Source: Desulfurellaceae bacterium bin18
GTDB lineage: Bacteria > Desulfobacterota > Binatia > Bin18
Direction: 5' to 3'
DNA: 37,066 bases
NCBI GenBank assembly: GCA_002238415.1
Contig: MPMI01000049.1
Location: forward strand, 1-37,066
In this document: one piece after another, positions 22,706 to 31,535 of the stretch
Layout of the letters: every line of letters begins with the position of its first letter
Numbering within the stretch: position 1 is the first letter of the stretch
Position numbers and translations under genes: made by a program
Notes under the pieces: generated by a model
What the model was told of the DNA's origin: nothing
Seen by the model: only the letters and a program-made list of their open reading frames with translations
The model's database searches: none

Positions 22706-25261
22706 TTATTCTTCACGCAAGGCCAGTGCCGGCGAGGTCCGGGCCATGCGCAGGGCCGGGTAGAGGCCGGCCAGCAGGGCAGCCACCACAGCCATCCCAA
22801 TCGCCTGCACGAGGATTTCCGGGGCAATCTCGATTTGCAGGGTCCAGCCAAACGAGCGCCGATTGATCACCAGGACTAAAATCAACGCCAGCCCGACCCC
22901 GACCGGCACGGCCAGCAGACCGGCAATAAGACCCATTAGTCCGGTCTGGGAGGTCATGAGTCCCCAGATCTGACCGGGGGTACAGCCGGTTGCACGCAGT
23001 ACTCCCAGTTCACGCGCCCGTTCAAGCTGAAGGGCCATCAGCGCGCTCAGTACCCCGACGAACGCCACCACCGTAGTGAGCAGGTGAAGGACGGTGGTGA
23101 TGGTGAAGGTACGATCAAAGATTTTGAGCGAGGCTTCACGCAAAGTCCGATTTGAGCGGATGAGGACCTCGTGCTCTGCCCCGGCCAATCTGCGCAGGGA
23201 TTCGACCAGCCGATCAACATCGACGTTCGGCTCGGCATACACACCGAGAGAGGAAATCTTTGTATCCTGCCACCACTGGTCATAGGTGTACCGGCTCATC
23301 ATCACAATGCCTTGATCCGAGCCATAATCCGTAAAAATCCCGACGACCCGAAACGAGTGTACACCCCGGTCCGTGCGTAGTTGAAGCGTATCATTGAGGC
23401 TCAGTTCATGCCGATAGGCGTAGGGCTCGGAAATAATGACCGCCGCCTCGTTTTGGAATGTCGGCCAGATAGCTTGCGGCTCACCGGCAATGAACGTAAA
23501 GGCGTCATAGCTGCGTTCTGCAAGGTCAAGAGCAACCAGTTGGGTGAGACCCAGCCGGGATTCAACCTGAAGTCCTCGATAGGTGTTCACCCGTGCAATA
23601 TCGGGAGCGGACGCCAGTCGCTGCACCAGCGCCGGATCAAGCGTAGAATCACTCCGGCGGGCAATCAGGCTTGGCGGAGCAATATAGACATCGGCGTGGA
23701 GTGAGGATTCCAGCCAACGCACGACAGTTTGACGAAAGCTCTGCACCATGATTCCCACGCCGACGGTGACAGACACGGCCACCATCAGCGCGGCAATTGC
23801 CACCGCAGTCCGACTCAGCGTGGCCACCACGCTTCGTCCGCACAAACGCCCGAGCGTCCCGCCCCACGCGCTCAGCACGGGTTGCAACAGCCGGATGCAG
23901 CCCACGGTCGTCAGCGGCGTCATCAGCACGCAACCGAGGAGAACACCGAACAGGGAAACGAAACTCAGCAATAAATTCGTACCTGATATCCAGAGGCCGC
24001 CAAGTCCGGCAGCGAGCACCAGCAGGCCCAGGAACATCGTCCGCGGTGCGGTTTGCCGCGCGCGTGTCTCCAGGCTCGAACGCTGCAAGGTTACGCGTGG
24101 GGGCGTCGTTGCGGCTTCCCAGGCCGGCCTGAGGGCGGCCAACAGGCTGGCCCCGATACCGAGCACCATGCCTTTGCCGAGCACGACCGGGGTCAGCACG
24201 AGTTCACGTACAGTGAGGACAAAATACAGATCGGTAATCGTCCGCGTCACGAGTTGCACCAGGCCCTGGCTGAGCAGAATCCCCAGACCAAGTCCTCCCA
24301 CGGTCCCCACCCCACCTATCAATACGGCTTCACCCAGCACCAACAGGAAAATCTCGCGGCGGGTTACGCCCTGGATACGTAGCAGGCCGAGCAGGCCACG
24401 CCGCTGGACCACGGAGAAGGTCATGGTGTTGTAAATGAGAAACACCCCAACGATCAGCGCCAACAGGCTCAACGCCGTCAGATTGAGTTGAAAGGCGCGC
24501 GTCATTTGTTCGATGGCCTGAGAACGGCCGCGCGACGACAGGACTTCCACCCCGGCGGGCAAAAGCTGACGAATCGTTGCCAGGAGTTTTTGCCCGGCCT
24601 CACCCTCAGGCACACGCACATCAATCCGGCTTAACTGGCCGCCTAGCCCCAGGATTTCCTGAGCCGTAGCAATATCCGTGATGAGCAGATTCTCTACCGC
24701 GCTTGCGCTGCTGCTATCATTTGGATCGAGCAAACCCACAAGAGTTATAAACTGATGCTGGGTCCCAACCCGGATGCTAAGCCGGTCTCCAATATCGAGA
24801 CCGAGCTGTCGGGCCGTGTCGGCGGCAATCAAACCGGTGGCCGGCTGGGTCAGAAAGGCCAAAAAGTCATTATCGGGAGCCGTGCCTCCGCTGCTGAGAT
24901 ACGGACGAAAGGGAGCCTCCGCAAACGCGTCAACCCCGAGCACATGAAAAATCCGGCCAGGATAATCTGTCGCGGCGACATCGCTTTCAACCACGGGCGC
25001 AAGAGCCCGGACCTTTCCCGTCAGCCGCAGACGGCGATACACCTCCTCGGATACGCCATTCGGCCCCCCAACAATTTGATGCGTCGCTCGTCCGACGATA
25101 CTCTGGGTCGCCAGCACAAAGGCCCGCCGGGCACTCTCGTTCGCCACGTCAATCGCCACCACGACCGCCACACCGAGGGCAACGCCCAGCAGCGCCAGGC
25201 CGGCCTGCCACACATGCTGCCGTAAATAGCGGCGGCTGGAACGCCACAACAGCCGACTCAT
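22706..25261 (-). CDS. FtsX-type ABC transporter permease (two FtsX domains)
   Basis: This 851-aa inner-membrane permease belongs to the MacB/LolC/FtsX superfamily and contains two FtsX units in one chain. The first transmembrane helix (LALLGVALGVAVVVAIDVA, about 21-39) is followed by a periplasmic MacB-PCD-type domain to about 260. The first FtsX core follows (LSLLALIVGVFLIYNTMTF and the downstream helices to about 390), then a second set of helices, a second periplasmic domain (about 505-710) and a final FtsX core ending ALYPALRMARTSPALALREE-like. Such proteins transfer energy from the cytoplasmic ATPase to periplasmic lipid or lipoprotein substrates. Its ATG overlaps the stop of the ATPase gene in ATGA (25258-25261). 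Confidence 0.92.
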   Translation of the reverse strand: MSRLLWRSSRRYLRQHVWQAGLALLGVALGVAVVVAIDVANESARRAFVLATQSIVGRATHQIVGGPNGVSEEVYRRLRLTGKVRALAPVVESDVAATDYPGRIFHVLGVDAFAEAPFRPYLSSGGTAPDNDFLAFLTQPATGLIAADTARQLGLDIGDRLSIRVGTQHQFITLVGLLDPNDSSSASAVENLLITDIATAQEILGLGGQLSRIDVRVPEGEAGQKLLATIRQLLPAGVEVLSSRGRSQAIEQMTRAFQLNLTALSLLALIVGVFLIYNTMTFSVVQRRGLLGLLRIQGVTRREIFLLVLGEAVLIGGVGTVGGLGLGILLSQGLVQLVTRTITDLYFVLTVRELVLTPVVLGKGMVLGIGASLLAALRPAWEAATTPPRVTLQRSSLETRARQTAPRTMFLGLLVLAAGLGGLWISGTNLLLSFVSLFGVLLGCVLMTPLTTVGCIRLLQPVLSAWGGTLGRLCGRSVVATLSRTAVAIAALMVAVSVTVGVGIMVQSFRQTVVRWLESSLHADVYIAPPSLIARRSDSTLDPALVQRLASAPDIARVNTYRGLQVESRLGLTQLVALDLAERSYDAFTFIAGEPQAIWPTFQNEAAVIISEPYAYRHELSLNDTLQLRTDRGVHSFRVVGIFTDYGSDQGIVMMSRYTYDQWWQDTKISSLGVYAEPNVDVDRLVESLRRLAGAEHEVLIRSNRTLREASLKIFDRTFTITTVLHLLTTVVAFVGVLSALMALQLERARELGVLRATGCTPGQIWGLMTSQTGLMGLIAGLLAVPVGVGLALILVLVINRRSFGWTLQIEIAPEILVQAIGMAVVAALLAGLYPALRMARTSPALALREE

Positions 25262-26028
25262 CCGGACGCCTCGGCAGGGTAGTCACGCACAACCACTTGA
25301 CCGGCGTGCAGCGTGAGCAAACGGTCGGCGACCCCTATCACCTCGGGGCTGTGGGTGACCATAATCAGCGTTTTACCGCGTTGTCGGGTCAGTTGGTCCA
25401 GCAGTTCCAGCACCCGCCGCCCGGTCTCAATATCAAGGTTGCCGGTTGGTTCGTCGGCAAGCAGCAGCAACGGGTCGTGGACCAAGGCCCGGGCTATGGC
25501 GACGCGCTGTTGCTCTCCGCCGGACAGACGGTCGGGAAAGCTCCGGGCACGGTCCCCCAGGCCGACGGTCTCAAGCAGGTCGTGTGCCCGGCCTCGCTCT
25601 GCCGGTCCTGTACGGCCGTTGAGTTCCAGCGGCAGGAGCAGATTTTCTTCGACCGACAAGGTCGGAATCAGATTAAAAAACTGGAAGATAAAACCGATAT
25701 GCACGCGACGGAATAAGGTCCGCTCGCGTTCACTGAGGCGGGTGAGATTCACTTCACCCTGATCGGTGGAGAAGACGACTTCACCGCTGGTCGGCAGGTC
25801 GATACCGCTCAGCACATTGAGCAGGGTGGACTTTCCGGACCCGCTCCGTCCGAGCAGCACAACAAATTCGCCGGAGTGAATGGATAAATTGACCTGCCGC
25901 AAGACCGGGTGGAGACGCTCGCCTTCCTGATACACCTTGGTCAGGTCTCGTAACGCAATAAGCGGCCGACCCGACTGGCTGCGGCACAGGCCGTGTGCCT
26001 TCCCCTCTCCGCTCACCGGACTACCCAC
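25258..26028 (-). CDS. ABC transporter ATP-binding protein (LolD/MacB-type)
   Basis: The 256-aa cytoplasmic ATPase has a Walker A GRSGSGKST, Q-loop near FIFQFFNLIPTL, signature LSGGEQQRVAIARAL, Walker B LLLLADEPTGNLD and the H-loop THS. The GFIFQFFNL and DEPTGNLD forms are typical of the LolD/FtsE/MacB subfamily that pairs with FtsX-type permeases. The frame is open to an ATG at 26154, but I favour the GTG at 26026-26028 because AAGGAG lies exactly 6 bases upstream and the residues before it resemble no family sequence. It is the first gene of a five-gene operon (ATPase, permease, lipocalin, SRPBCC-epimerase, DUF4149), mostly with overlaps or short gaps. Confidence 0.92.
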   Translation of the reverse strand: MGSPVSGEGKAHGLCRSQSGRPLIALRDLTKVYQEGERLHPVLRQVNLSIHSGEFVVLLGRSGSGKSTLLNVLSGIDLPTSGEVVFSTDQGEVNLTRLSERERTLFRRVHIGFIFQFFNLIPTLSVEENLLLPLELNGRTGPAERGRAHDLLETVGLGDRARSFPDRLSGGEQQRVAIARALVHDPLLLLADEPTGNLDIETGRRVLELLDQLTRQRGKTLIMVTHSPEVIGVADRLLTLHAGQVVVRDYPAEASG

Positions 26029-26094
26029 CCCTTGCTCCTTCCCTTTCCTCACCAGGACAATTTCCCCGCTTTTCGTTCTGTCAGGCTCCTCCCA

Positions 26095-26113
26095 TTGTAT
26101 AGACGTAATACAA
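26095..26113. promoter_or_regulatory. Inverted repeat in the divergent ABC/DUF2878 promoter region
   Basis: TTGTAT-N7-ATACAA lies about 65 bases before the ABC ATPase start and 135 bases before the DUF2878 start. On the - strand it overlaps TACAAT, a possible -10 box. This spacing and symmetry would suit a dimeric repressor, but no regulator gene is near and chance cannot be excluded. The rest of 26029-26247 shows no gene. Confidence 0.35.
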
Positions 26114-26247
26114 ACTGAGAAGCCCTCCAGCCACTGCGAGGGTGTTGAGAACAACGGCTTGGCAATATACGGAAAGTATCGACGAAACCCGTGTGGCGAT
26201 GCGATCCTGGAGTGTCCCGACTAAAACCTACCCACCCCCGACCGCCT

Positions 26248-26778
26248 ATGGTTCACCCCCTCATCAACATAGCCTCGTTTTACCTCGGCTGGTTTGCCTG
26301 TCTCCTGGGCGCTACCCACAACATGCCGTGGCTTGGCGTACTGGTCATGACCGCGTTACTGTCTCTGCATCTCTTTCTTACGGCAAATCGTACGCAAGAA
26401 CTGCGCTTCATCCTAGTCACGGGCCTGCTCGGGACCAGTCTGGATTCGCTGCTCATGCTGAGCGGCCTGTACATCTTTACGAATCATACCCTCTCGTGGC
26501 TGTGTCCGGTATGGCTGACGGCGCTGTGGATGGGGTTTGCCTCAACCCTCAATCACTCCATGCGCTGGCTGCACGGGCGCTATCGTCTGGCCTGTTTCTT
26601 TGGTGCGGTTGGCGGACCGCTGAGCTATTATGCCGGCGCCCACCTGGGTGCGCTGAGCTTTGTCCCTTCTACGAGAACCACGCTGATGGTCCTTGTTGTA
26701 GTGTGGAGCCTCGTCGTTCCCGGCCTCCTGTGGCTGGCACACATCATGTCGCCTCAGGTCAACCTAGAAGAGCCGTGA
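26248..26778 (+). CDS. DUF2878-type inner-membrane protein
   Basis: The 176-aa product has five or so transmembrane segments and fits DUF2878: it opens MVHPLINIASFYLGWFACLLG, then carries GTSLDSLLMLSGLYIFTN, CPVWLTALWMGFASTLNHSM and GAVGGPLSYYAGAHLGALSF, which are the conserved blocks of the family. Function is unknown; in other genomes the family often lies near lipid-related enzymes, which agrees with the SRPBCC neighbour. The ATG at 26248 was chosen because conservation starts there, although no ribosome binding site is evident. Its last 20 bases overlap the 3' end of the opposing SRPBCC gene. Confidence 0.78.
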   Translation: MVHPLINIASFYLGWFACLLGATHNMPWLGVLVMTALLSLHLFLTANRTQELRFILVTGLLGTSLDSLLMLSGLYIFTNHTLSWLCPVWLTALWMGFASTLNHSMRWLHGRYRLACFFGAVGGPLSYYAGAHLGALSFVPSTRTTLMVLVVVWSLVVPGLLWLAHIMSPQVNLEEP

Positions 26779-27214
26779 TCGCCTCCCGGCGGTAATCAAA
26801 GATACGTTCCAGCATACGGGCAACAAAAAGTTTCTGGGCCAGAGGGCCAATAATGCTGTACGGGATTTCGTAGTCCACCACGTCCCGCATCCGGGTTCCA
26901 TCGTCACTCGTTGAAAACTCATGCAGATGCACCCATTTCTTGTAAGGTCCGAAAATCTGGCTATCGACAAAGCGGTACGGGGGCGCATAGTCCTCTATAC
27001 GTGTGGTCCACTGGATAGGAAACCCAATAAGTCTGAGATGATATTCAATACGCGCGCCGGCCTGCATGGTTACGGGCAATGGGGTTAGAATACGAAAATG
27101 TAAAAACGGCGGGGTAATGCGCTCCAGGTTTCCCGCATCAGCGAAAAATGAGAAAACAGTTTCAAGTGGTTGTGGAATGCGCTGCACGCGCTCAAGTCGA
27201 TACCGAGCCGTCAT
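26759..27214 (-). CDS. SRPBCC (START-like) ligand-binding protein
   Basis: The 151-aa single-domain protein belongs to the polyketide-cyclase-like SRPBCC superfamily, whose deep cavity binds hydrophobic ligands. It opens MTARYRLERVQRIPQPLETV and contains FADAGNLERITPPFLHF, ARIEYHLRLIGFPIQW, SQIFGPYKKWVHLHEF, VVDYEIPYSIIGP and LERIFDYRREAI. The arrangement parallels the N-terminal domain of the SRPBCC-epimerase fusion at 20077-21498 (RLTPPW, ISGPFARWEHTH, LERLFTYR), so the two are paralogues in neighbouring transcripts. The second of two adjacent ATGs was used because GGAG is better spaced from it. It overlaps the DUF2878 gene tail to tail by 20 bases and is divergent from DUF983. Confidence 0.85.
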   Translation of the reverse strand: MTARYRLERVQRIPQPLETVFSFFADAGNLERITPPFLHFRILTPLPVTMQAGARIEYHLRLIGFPIQWTTRIEDYAPPYRFVDSQIFGPYKKWVHLHEFSTSDDGTRMRDVVDYEIPYSIIGPLAQKLFVARMLERIFDYRREAITALLG

Positions 27215-27286
27215 CATAGCTCCACACGAAAGTCTCTACATTCAGCGCGGCGGTACAGCAGATAAGCACCTAGAAAGACCTCCCGT

Positions 27287-27670
27287 ATGCTTCGCCGCCT
27301 CCTGCCTATCCTCGGTCGCTGTCTCCGCCTTCAGTGTCCACGCTGCGGACAGGGCCGCCTGTTTGCGCGCGCCTTTACGCTCTATGAGCAATGTCCCGCG
27401 TGCTCGTTGTCTTTTGAACCGGAACAGGGCTATTACGTGGGCGCGATTTATCTCAATTACGCCGCAACGGTATTGATTGCCACCCCCGGCTTTTTGGTTC
27501 TGGATTATTGGACGGATTGGTCGTTGACGCGCCAAATGCTGGTCTGGAGCGCCTTCGCGATCGGCTTTCCCATCCTGTGCTTTCGTCACTCAAAAAGCCT
27601 GTGGCTGAGCCTGGATTATTTCTTTACCCAGTCCAAGGACAGAGAGCGGTCAAACGAGACAATGGGTTAA
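27287..27670 (+). CDS. DUF983-type zinc-ribbon membrane protein
   Basis: The 127-aa protein fits DUF983. A cytoplasmic zinc ribbon near the N-terminus has two Cys pairs, CPRCGQGRLF (Cys17, Cys20) and CPACSLSF, then EQGYYVGAIYLNYAATVLI and two transmembrane helices (about 60-76 and 85-101), ending with a charged tail. The family has no established function; small zinc-ribbon membrane proteins of this kind are widespread in proteobacteria. The start follows a weak purine stretch. The IS630-type remnant begins 16 bases after its stop on the opposite strand, so the downstream context was disturbed. Confidence 0.85.
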   Translation: MLRRLLPILGRCLRLQCPRCGQGRLFARAFTLYEQCPACSLSFEPEQGYYVGAIYLNYAATVLIATPGFLVLDYWTDWSLTRQMLVWSAFAIGFPILCFRHSKSLWLSLDYFFTQSKDRERSNETMG

Positions 27671-27685
27671 GGGCCGACCGGCTTC

Positions 27686-28146
27686 TCATTCAGTAAGGAA
27701 TATCAAACGGATAGGGTTGAGGGTTGGCTGCCGTTTGACCCAGGCTGCCCGTGTGGCGTGTCCGTCTTGCCGAGCGGGCTCTTGCGCATGCCCCGTCTTT
27801 TTTTGAACGTGACTCCATGCTTACGGTAGAAGCCCCAGAGCGTGCTAATGGCGACCTGCACTCCGCGCTCCCTGGCGAGACGGGTTCGCAATGCCTCCAG
27901 TGTCGGGTTCCCCTTATCCGCAGCAATCAGTCCCAGCAGATACTCCGCATGTACATCGAGCTTTGACCCTACGGGATGGCCCTGCTTGTGGGCGACCCGC
28001 TCGCCCGTCTCACGCCAGCGGCGCACCCACCGTACGGCCGTCGCCGTGCCGACCCCGAAATGCACGGCTGCACTGCGCGCCGATTGGCCCTCCGCTACCG
28101 CGTCAAGTACCCGCTCCCGCAAATCCGAAGAGTACGCTCTGCTCAT
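27686..28146 (-). mobile_element. Truncated IS630-family transposase with A7 frameshift site
   Basis: The first frame starts at the ATG at 28146 (AGGAAGG upstream) and encodes the IS630 orfA part: MSRAYSSDLRERVLDAVAEG, a helix-turn-helix (AVHFGVGTATAVRWVRRW) and ISTLWGFYRKHGVTFKK; left in that frame it ends at 27703. At the run of seven A (complement of 27797-27803) a -1 shift continues into KKTGHAQEPARQDGH, AAWVKRQPTLNPIRLIFLTE and a stop at 27686. That second frame is the start of the DDE domain, where F-I-D-E-T-W would be expected. The rest of the catalytic domain is missing. I could not identify terminal inverted repeats with confidence. Confidence 0.8.
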
Positions 28147-28339
28147 ATATAGCCCTTCCTCCCCTGAGCTGGGAAAAGCGTCGCACCCTTGTGACCCCGT
28201 CAGTGAATCTGAATTTAATAGCAATGCCCTAGGTGGACCATACATACCGTTTGCATGTGAGATGCATTAATATATGCATTCAGTACGCATGTCAACAGTA
28301 TTTATTTTTTCTCTGATAAACGCGTACCGCGCTGTATTT

Positions 28340-31300
28340 TTACTGAGGGTCCGGCCGTGCTGGAGAGTGCTGCCTGAACAGGGTGCGTAGAGCGGACGGA
28401 AGCTGCTGGAGGTCTTCCAGGATCAGATATGAGGCCGGCAGCAATACCAGGATGATGGCGGTTGCAAACAGAATACCGAAGCCGAGAGAAATGGCCATGG
28501 GCACCAGGAAGCGAGCCTGGACCGAGGTCTCAAAAATCATCGGGGTCAGCCCGAAAAATGTGGTCAGCGAGGTCAGTAAAATAGGACGAAACCGACGAGT
28601 TCCAGCCTGACTGATGGCTTCACTCGCTGAGAGTTGCTGTGTCGTACGCATGCTGTTGGCCGTGACCACCAGAACCAGAGAGTCGTTAATCACCACCCCG
28701 GACAGGGCAACAATCCCGAACAGGCTGATGACGCTCAGGTCATGACCGAGCAGAATAAGGCCCAGCAGTGCCCCGATGATGCCGAACGGAATGCTCAGCA
28801 TAACGAGCACCGGCTGAACATAGCTACGGAACGGAACGGCCAGCAGGCCGTAGATCCCGAGCAGCGCAAACACAAAACCGATACCCAGGGCCTCAAGCGA
28901 CTCTTGGCGGGACAGCTCCTCGCCTTCCAGCGCATAGCTCAAGCCGGGGTATTTTTGCATGAGTACCGGTAATTCCCGGCTAAGCACCTCGGCCATAATG
29001 GTACTCGTATTCGCCGTGCTTTTGTCCACACCCGCGGTCACGGCAATAATCCGCCGGCCTTCCCGTCGGCGGATTTCGGTATAGGCGCGGCCACGCTCAA
29101 CATCCGCAGCCTGAAAGAGTGGAATCTCGCCGCCGCCGGCCGTGCGCAGCATCAGCCGCTCAACCGTATGGGCCGTGCGCCGCTCGTTTTCAGGCAGCCG
29201 CACCATGACTCGGACTTCGTTGCGTCCGCGTTGTTGCCGGAGCGCTTCCGCTCCATAGAACGCGCTTCGGACCTGCCGGGCCAGGTCGGTGGCGTTGATA
29301 CCCAGGCTGCGCGCCTCGGGTTTGAGCGTCAGACTCAACTGCGGCTTACCGCGGGCAAAGCCATCGTCAATATCACGTACCCCGGCATACCCGGCCAAGA
29401 CCTGGGCCAACTCCGTTGCCGCAGCCTCCAGCGTGGGCCGGTCGCGGTGCGTCAGTTGGATGTCGATGTCCGCCCCCTCGCTCACATTCGTTTCGGCCTC
29501 AAAGGTCAGGGTTTCGATGCCGACAATATGCCTGCTCGCCGCCCGCCAAGCGTCCACAAATTCCAGGCTGCCAATCTCGCGCTGATCCGACGATACGAGC
29601 GAGACCTGCACGCCCACCAAGTGACTTCCCCCTACGCCCACGGCACGCGGAGGCCCGAACGACGGCAGGGACGCACCGATCAGAGCATACGTACCCTCGA
29701 GAATGTCCGCTCCTCCGTGTTCCTCAACGGTGGCCGCGGCAGCGGTGAGCAGTTGGTGCTGAACACGCCGGGAGGTCTCCATCGGCACCCCAAACGGCAG
29801 CGTCGCCTGAGCAGCGACGACATCGGTATCAATACGCGGAATAAAGCTGAACGGAACATGACCCCCACCGATCGCACCGCCCGCTAGAATCAGCAGTGCG
29901 ATACCAGTGGCGAGCGTCGTGTACCGGTTGGCCAGGGCGAGGCGTAAGAACGGCTGATAGCCCTGCTTCATGCAGCGCTGTAAGAGATCGTTAAAAATGC
30001 GGCGGGGCTTCCCGAGTACGGCCCACACCCGATTCTCTTGTGTCTGGTGCGACAGATGGGCGGGCAGAATGAAGAGCGATTCAATGAGCGAGACCACAAA
30101 TACGGCCACCACAACCGCCGGAATCTGGCCAAAGAATCTGCCGAATGTCCCCGGTACAAAGGCCAGCGGCAAAAACGCCACGATATTGGTCAACACGGCA
30201 AACAGCACCGGCCCGGCAATATCTCTGGCCCCTTCGATCGCGGCTTGCAAAAAAGGCATCCCTCGCTCACGCCGTTCATACACGTTTTCCCCGACGACCA
30301 CCGCGTCATCGACCACAATGCCCAGGGTAATAATAAAGGCAAAGAGCGAGATCATGTTAATCGAGGCACCGGTCAGCGGCAGAAAAAGAAACGATCCTAA
30401 AATGGAGATGGGAATACCCAGGGTCACCCAAAAGGCCAGCTTCGGGTCGAGGAAGATTCCCAATAGCAACAAGACCAGGACCAGACCCAGGAAGGCGTTT
30501 TTGACCAACAGATTGACCCGGTCGCGGTAGACTTCGGACCGATCGTTCCAGACGGCTAATCCGATTCCGGGCGGCAGGTCAGGCTCGATTTCAGCTACAT
30601 AGGCTCGGACTGTATCGGAGACCGACTGTGGGCTTTCATTGCCAACACGAAAGATCTGAATCCGGACCGCGCGTTGCCCGTTGAAAACGGCCTCCACGTC
30701 GGTCTCCTCAAATCCGTCATGAATATGCGCAATATCGCCCACCAGAATCTGCGAGCCGTCCGGTGCCGCCGCGACCGGGATATTGGCGTACTCGCGGGCA
30801 AAGTCACGGCGTTCCTGAGTGCGCAGCAGCACTTCACCGCCTGGGGTTTTCACCCCGCCGGCCGGCAGTTCAATTGCCGCTTCCCGCACCTCACGGGCAA
30901 TGCGATCGAGGGTCAGATTATAGGCCCGCAGGTTGCGCTGCGGGACCTCCAGACTGATCTCCAGCGGCCTGGCGGCCGCCAGCTCAATCAGGGTCACGCC
31001 GGGCCGTTGCAGCAACTCGTCTCGAATACGCTCGGCCAAGTCGCGCAGGGTCTGCTCATCCTGCGAGCCATGCACTAGTAGGGTCAGCACCAGGTTGCGC
31101 ATCTTGGACAGGCTAACGATCGGCCGTTCCGCTTCCTCGGGAAAGGACAGAATGCTGTCCACCGCGTTTTTGACGTCCTGGAGCGCCTTGCCCGTATCCG
31201 CGCCGGTCAGCAGTTCAATAGTCACCTTGGCGCGGCTTTCGGTCGCCGTGGCCCGCACCTCCTTGACCCCATCCAACCCCCGCACCTCGTCTTCGATGGA

Positions 31301-31528
31301 CAGAATAACACCCTGCTCGACTTCCGCGGGGCTGGCTCCACGATGCAGCACGGAGACGGTAATGGTATCGGCGGTGAACTCGGGGAAAATTTCCTGTTTG
31401 ACGCGCGTGCTGAGAAGGAGGCCACCCACCAGAAACAGCAGCATCATCAGATTGGCAGCCACGTGGTTACGCGCCATCCAGGCGATTGGGCCACCGGCAG
31501 GCGGCGCTGTGTCAATCCTGTTGGCCAC
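28340..31528 (-). CDS. RND efflux permease, system 2 (lysine-less relay subgroup)
   Basis: The 1062-aa proton-driven pump has a typical RND layout. N-terminal helix NLMMLLFLVGGLLLSTRVKQ leads into a porter domain starting EIFPEFTADTITVSVLHRGA. Helix 4 has the Asp pair D407-D408 (LGIVVDDAVVVGENVYERR). Unlike system 1, the helix-10 region reads ALSGVVINDSLVLVV, so the lysine of the AcrB relay is replaced (Ile947) and Asp follows the Asn. This is usual in a subgroup of RND permeases and implies a different proton pathway. The GTG start overlaps no gene and lies 7 bases after the adaptor stop. Substrates are unknown. It is the last gene of a three-gene - strand operon. Confidence 0.94.
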   Translation of the reverse strand: MANRIDTAPPAGGPIAWMARNHVAANLMMLLFLVGGLLLSTRVKQEIFPEFTADTITVSVLHRGASPAEVEQGVILSIEDEVRGLDGVKEVRATATESRAKVTIELLTGADTGKALQDVKNAVDSILSFPEEAERPIVSLSKMRNLVLTLLVHGSQDEQTLRDLAERIRDELLQRPGVTLIELAAARPLEISLEVPQRNLRAYNLTLDRIAREVREAAIELPAGGVKTPGGEVLLRTQERRDFAREYANIPVAAAPDGSQILVGDIAHIHDGFEETDVEAVFNGQRAVRIQIFRVGNESPQSVSDTVRAYVAEIEPDLPPGIGLAVWNDRSEVYRDRVNLLVKNAFLGLVLVLLLLGIFLDPKLAFWVTLGIPISILGSFLFLPLTGASINMISLFAFIITLGIVVDDAVVVGENVYERRERGMPFLQAAIEGARDIAGPVLFAVLTNIVAFLPLAFVPGTFGRFFGQIPAVVVAVFVVSLIESLFILPAHLSHQTQENRVWAVLGKPRRIFNDLLQRCMKQGYQPFLRLALANRYTTLATGIALLILAGGAIGGGHVPFSFIPRIDTDVVAAQATLPFGVPMETSRRVQHQLLTAAAATVEEHGGADILEGTYALIGASLPSFGPPRAVGVGGSHLVGVQVSLVSSDQREIGSLEFVDAWRAASRHIVGIETLTFEAETNVSEGADIDIQLTHRDRPTLEAAATELAQVLAGYAGVRDIDDGFARGKPQLSLTLKPEARSLGINATDLARQVRSAFYGAEALRQQRGRNEVRVMVRLPENERRTAHTVERLMLRTAGGGEIPLFQAADVERGRAYTEIRRREGRRIIAVTAGVDKSTANTSTIMAEVLSRELPVLMQKYPGLSYALEGEELSRQESLEALGIGFVFALLGIYGLLAVPFRSYVQPVLVMLSIPFGIIGALLGLILLGHDLSVISLFGIVALSGVVINDSLVLVVTANSMRTTQQLSASEAISQAGTRRFRPILLTSLTTFFGLTPMIFETSVQARFLVPMAISLGFGILFATAIILVLLPASYLILEDLQQLPSALRTLFRQHSPARPDPQ

Positions 31529-31535
31529 GGAATGC

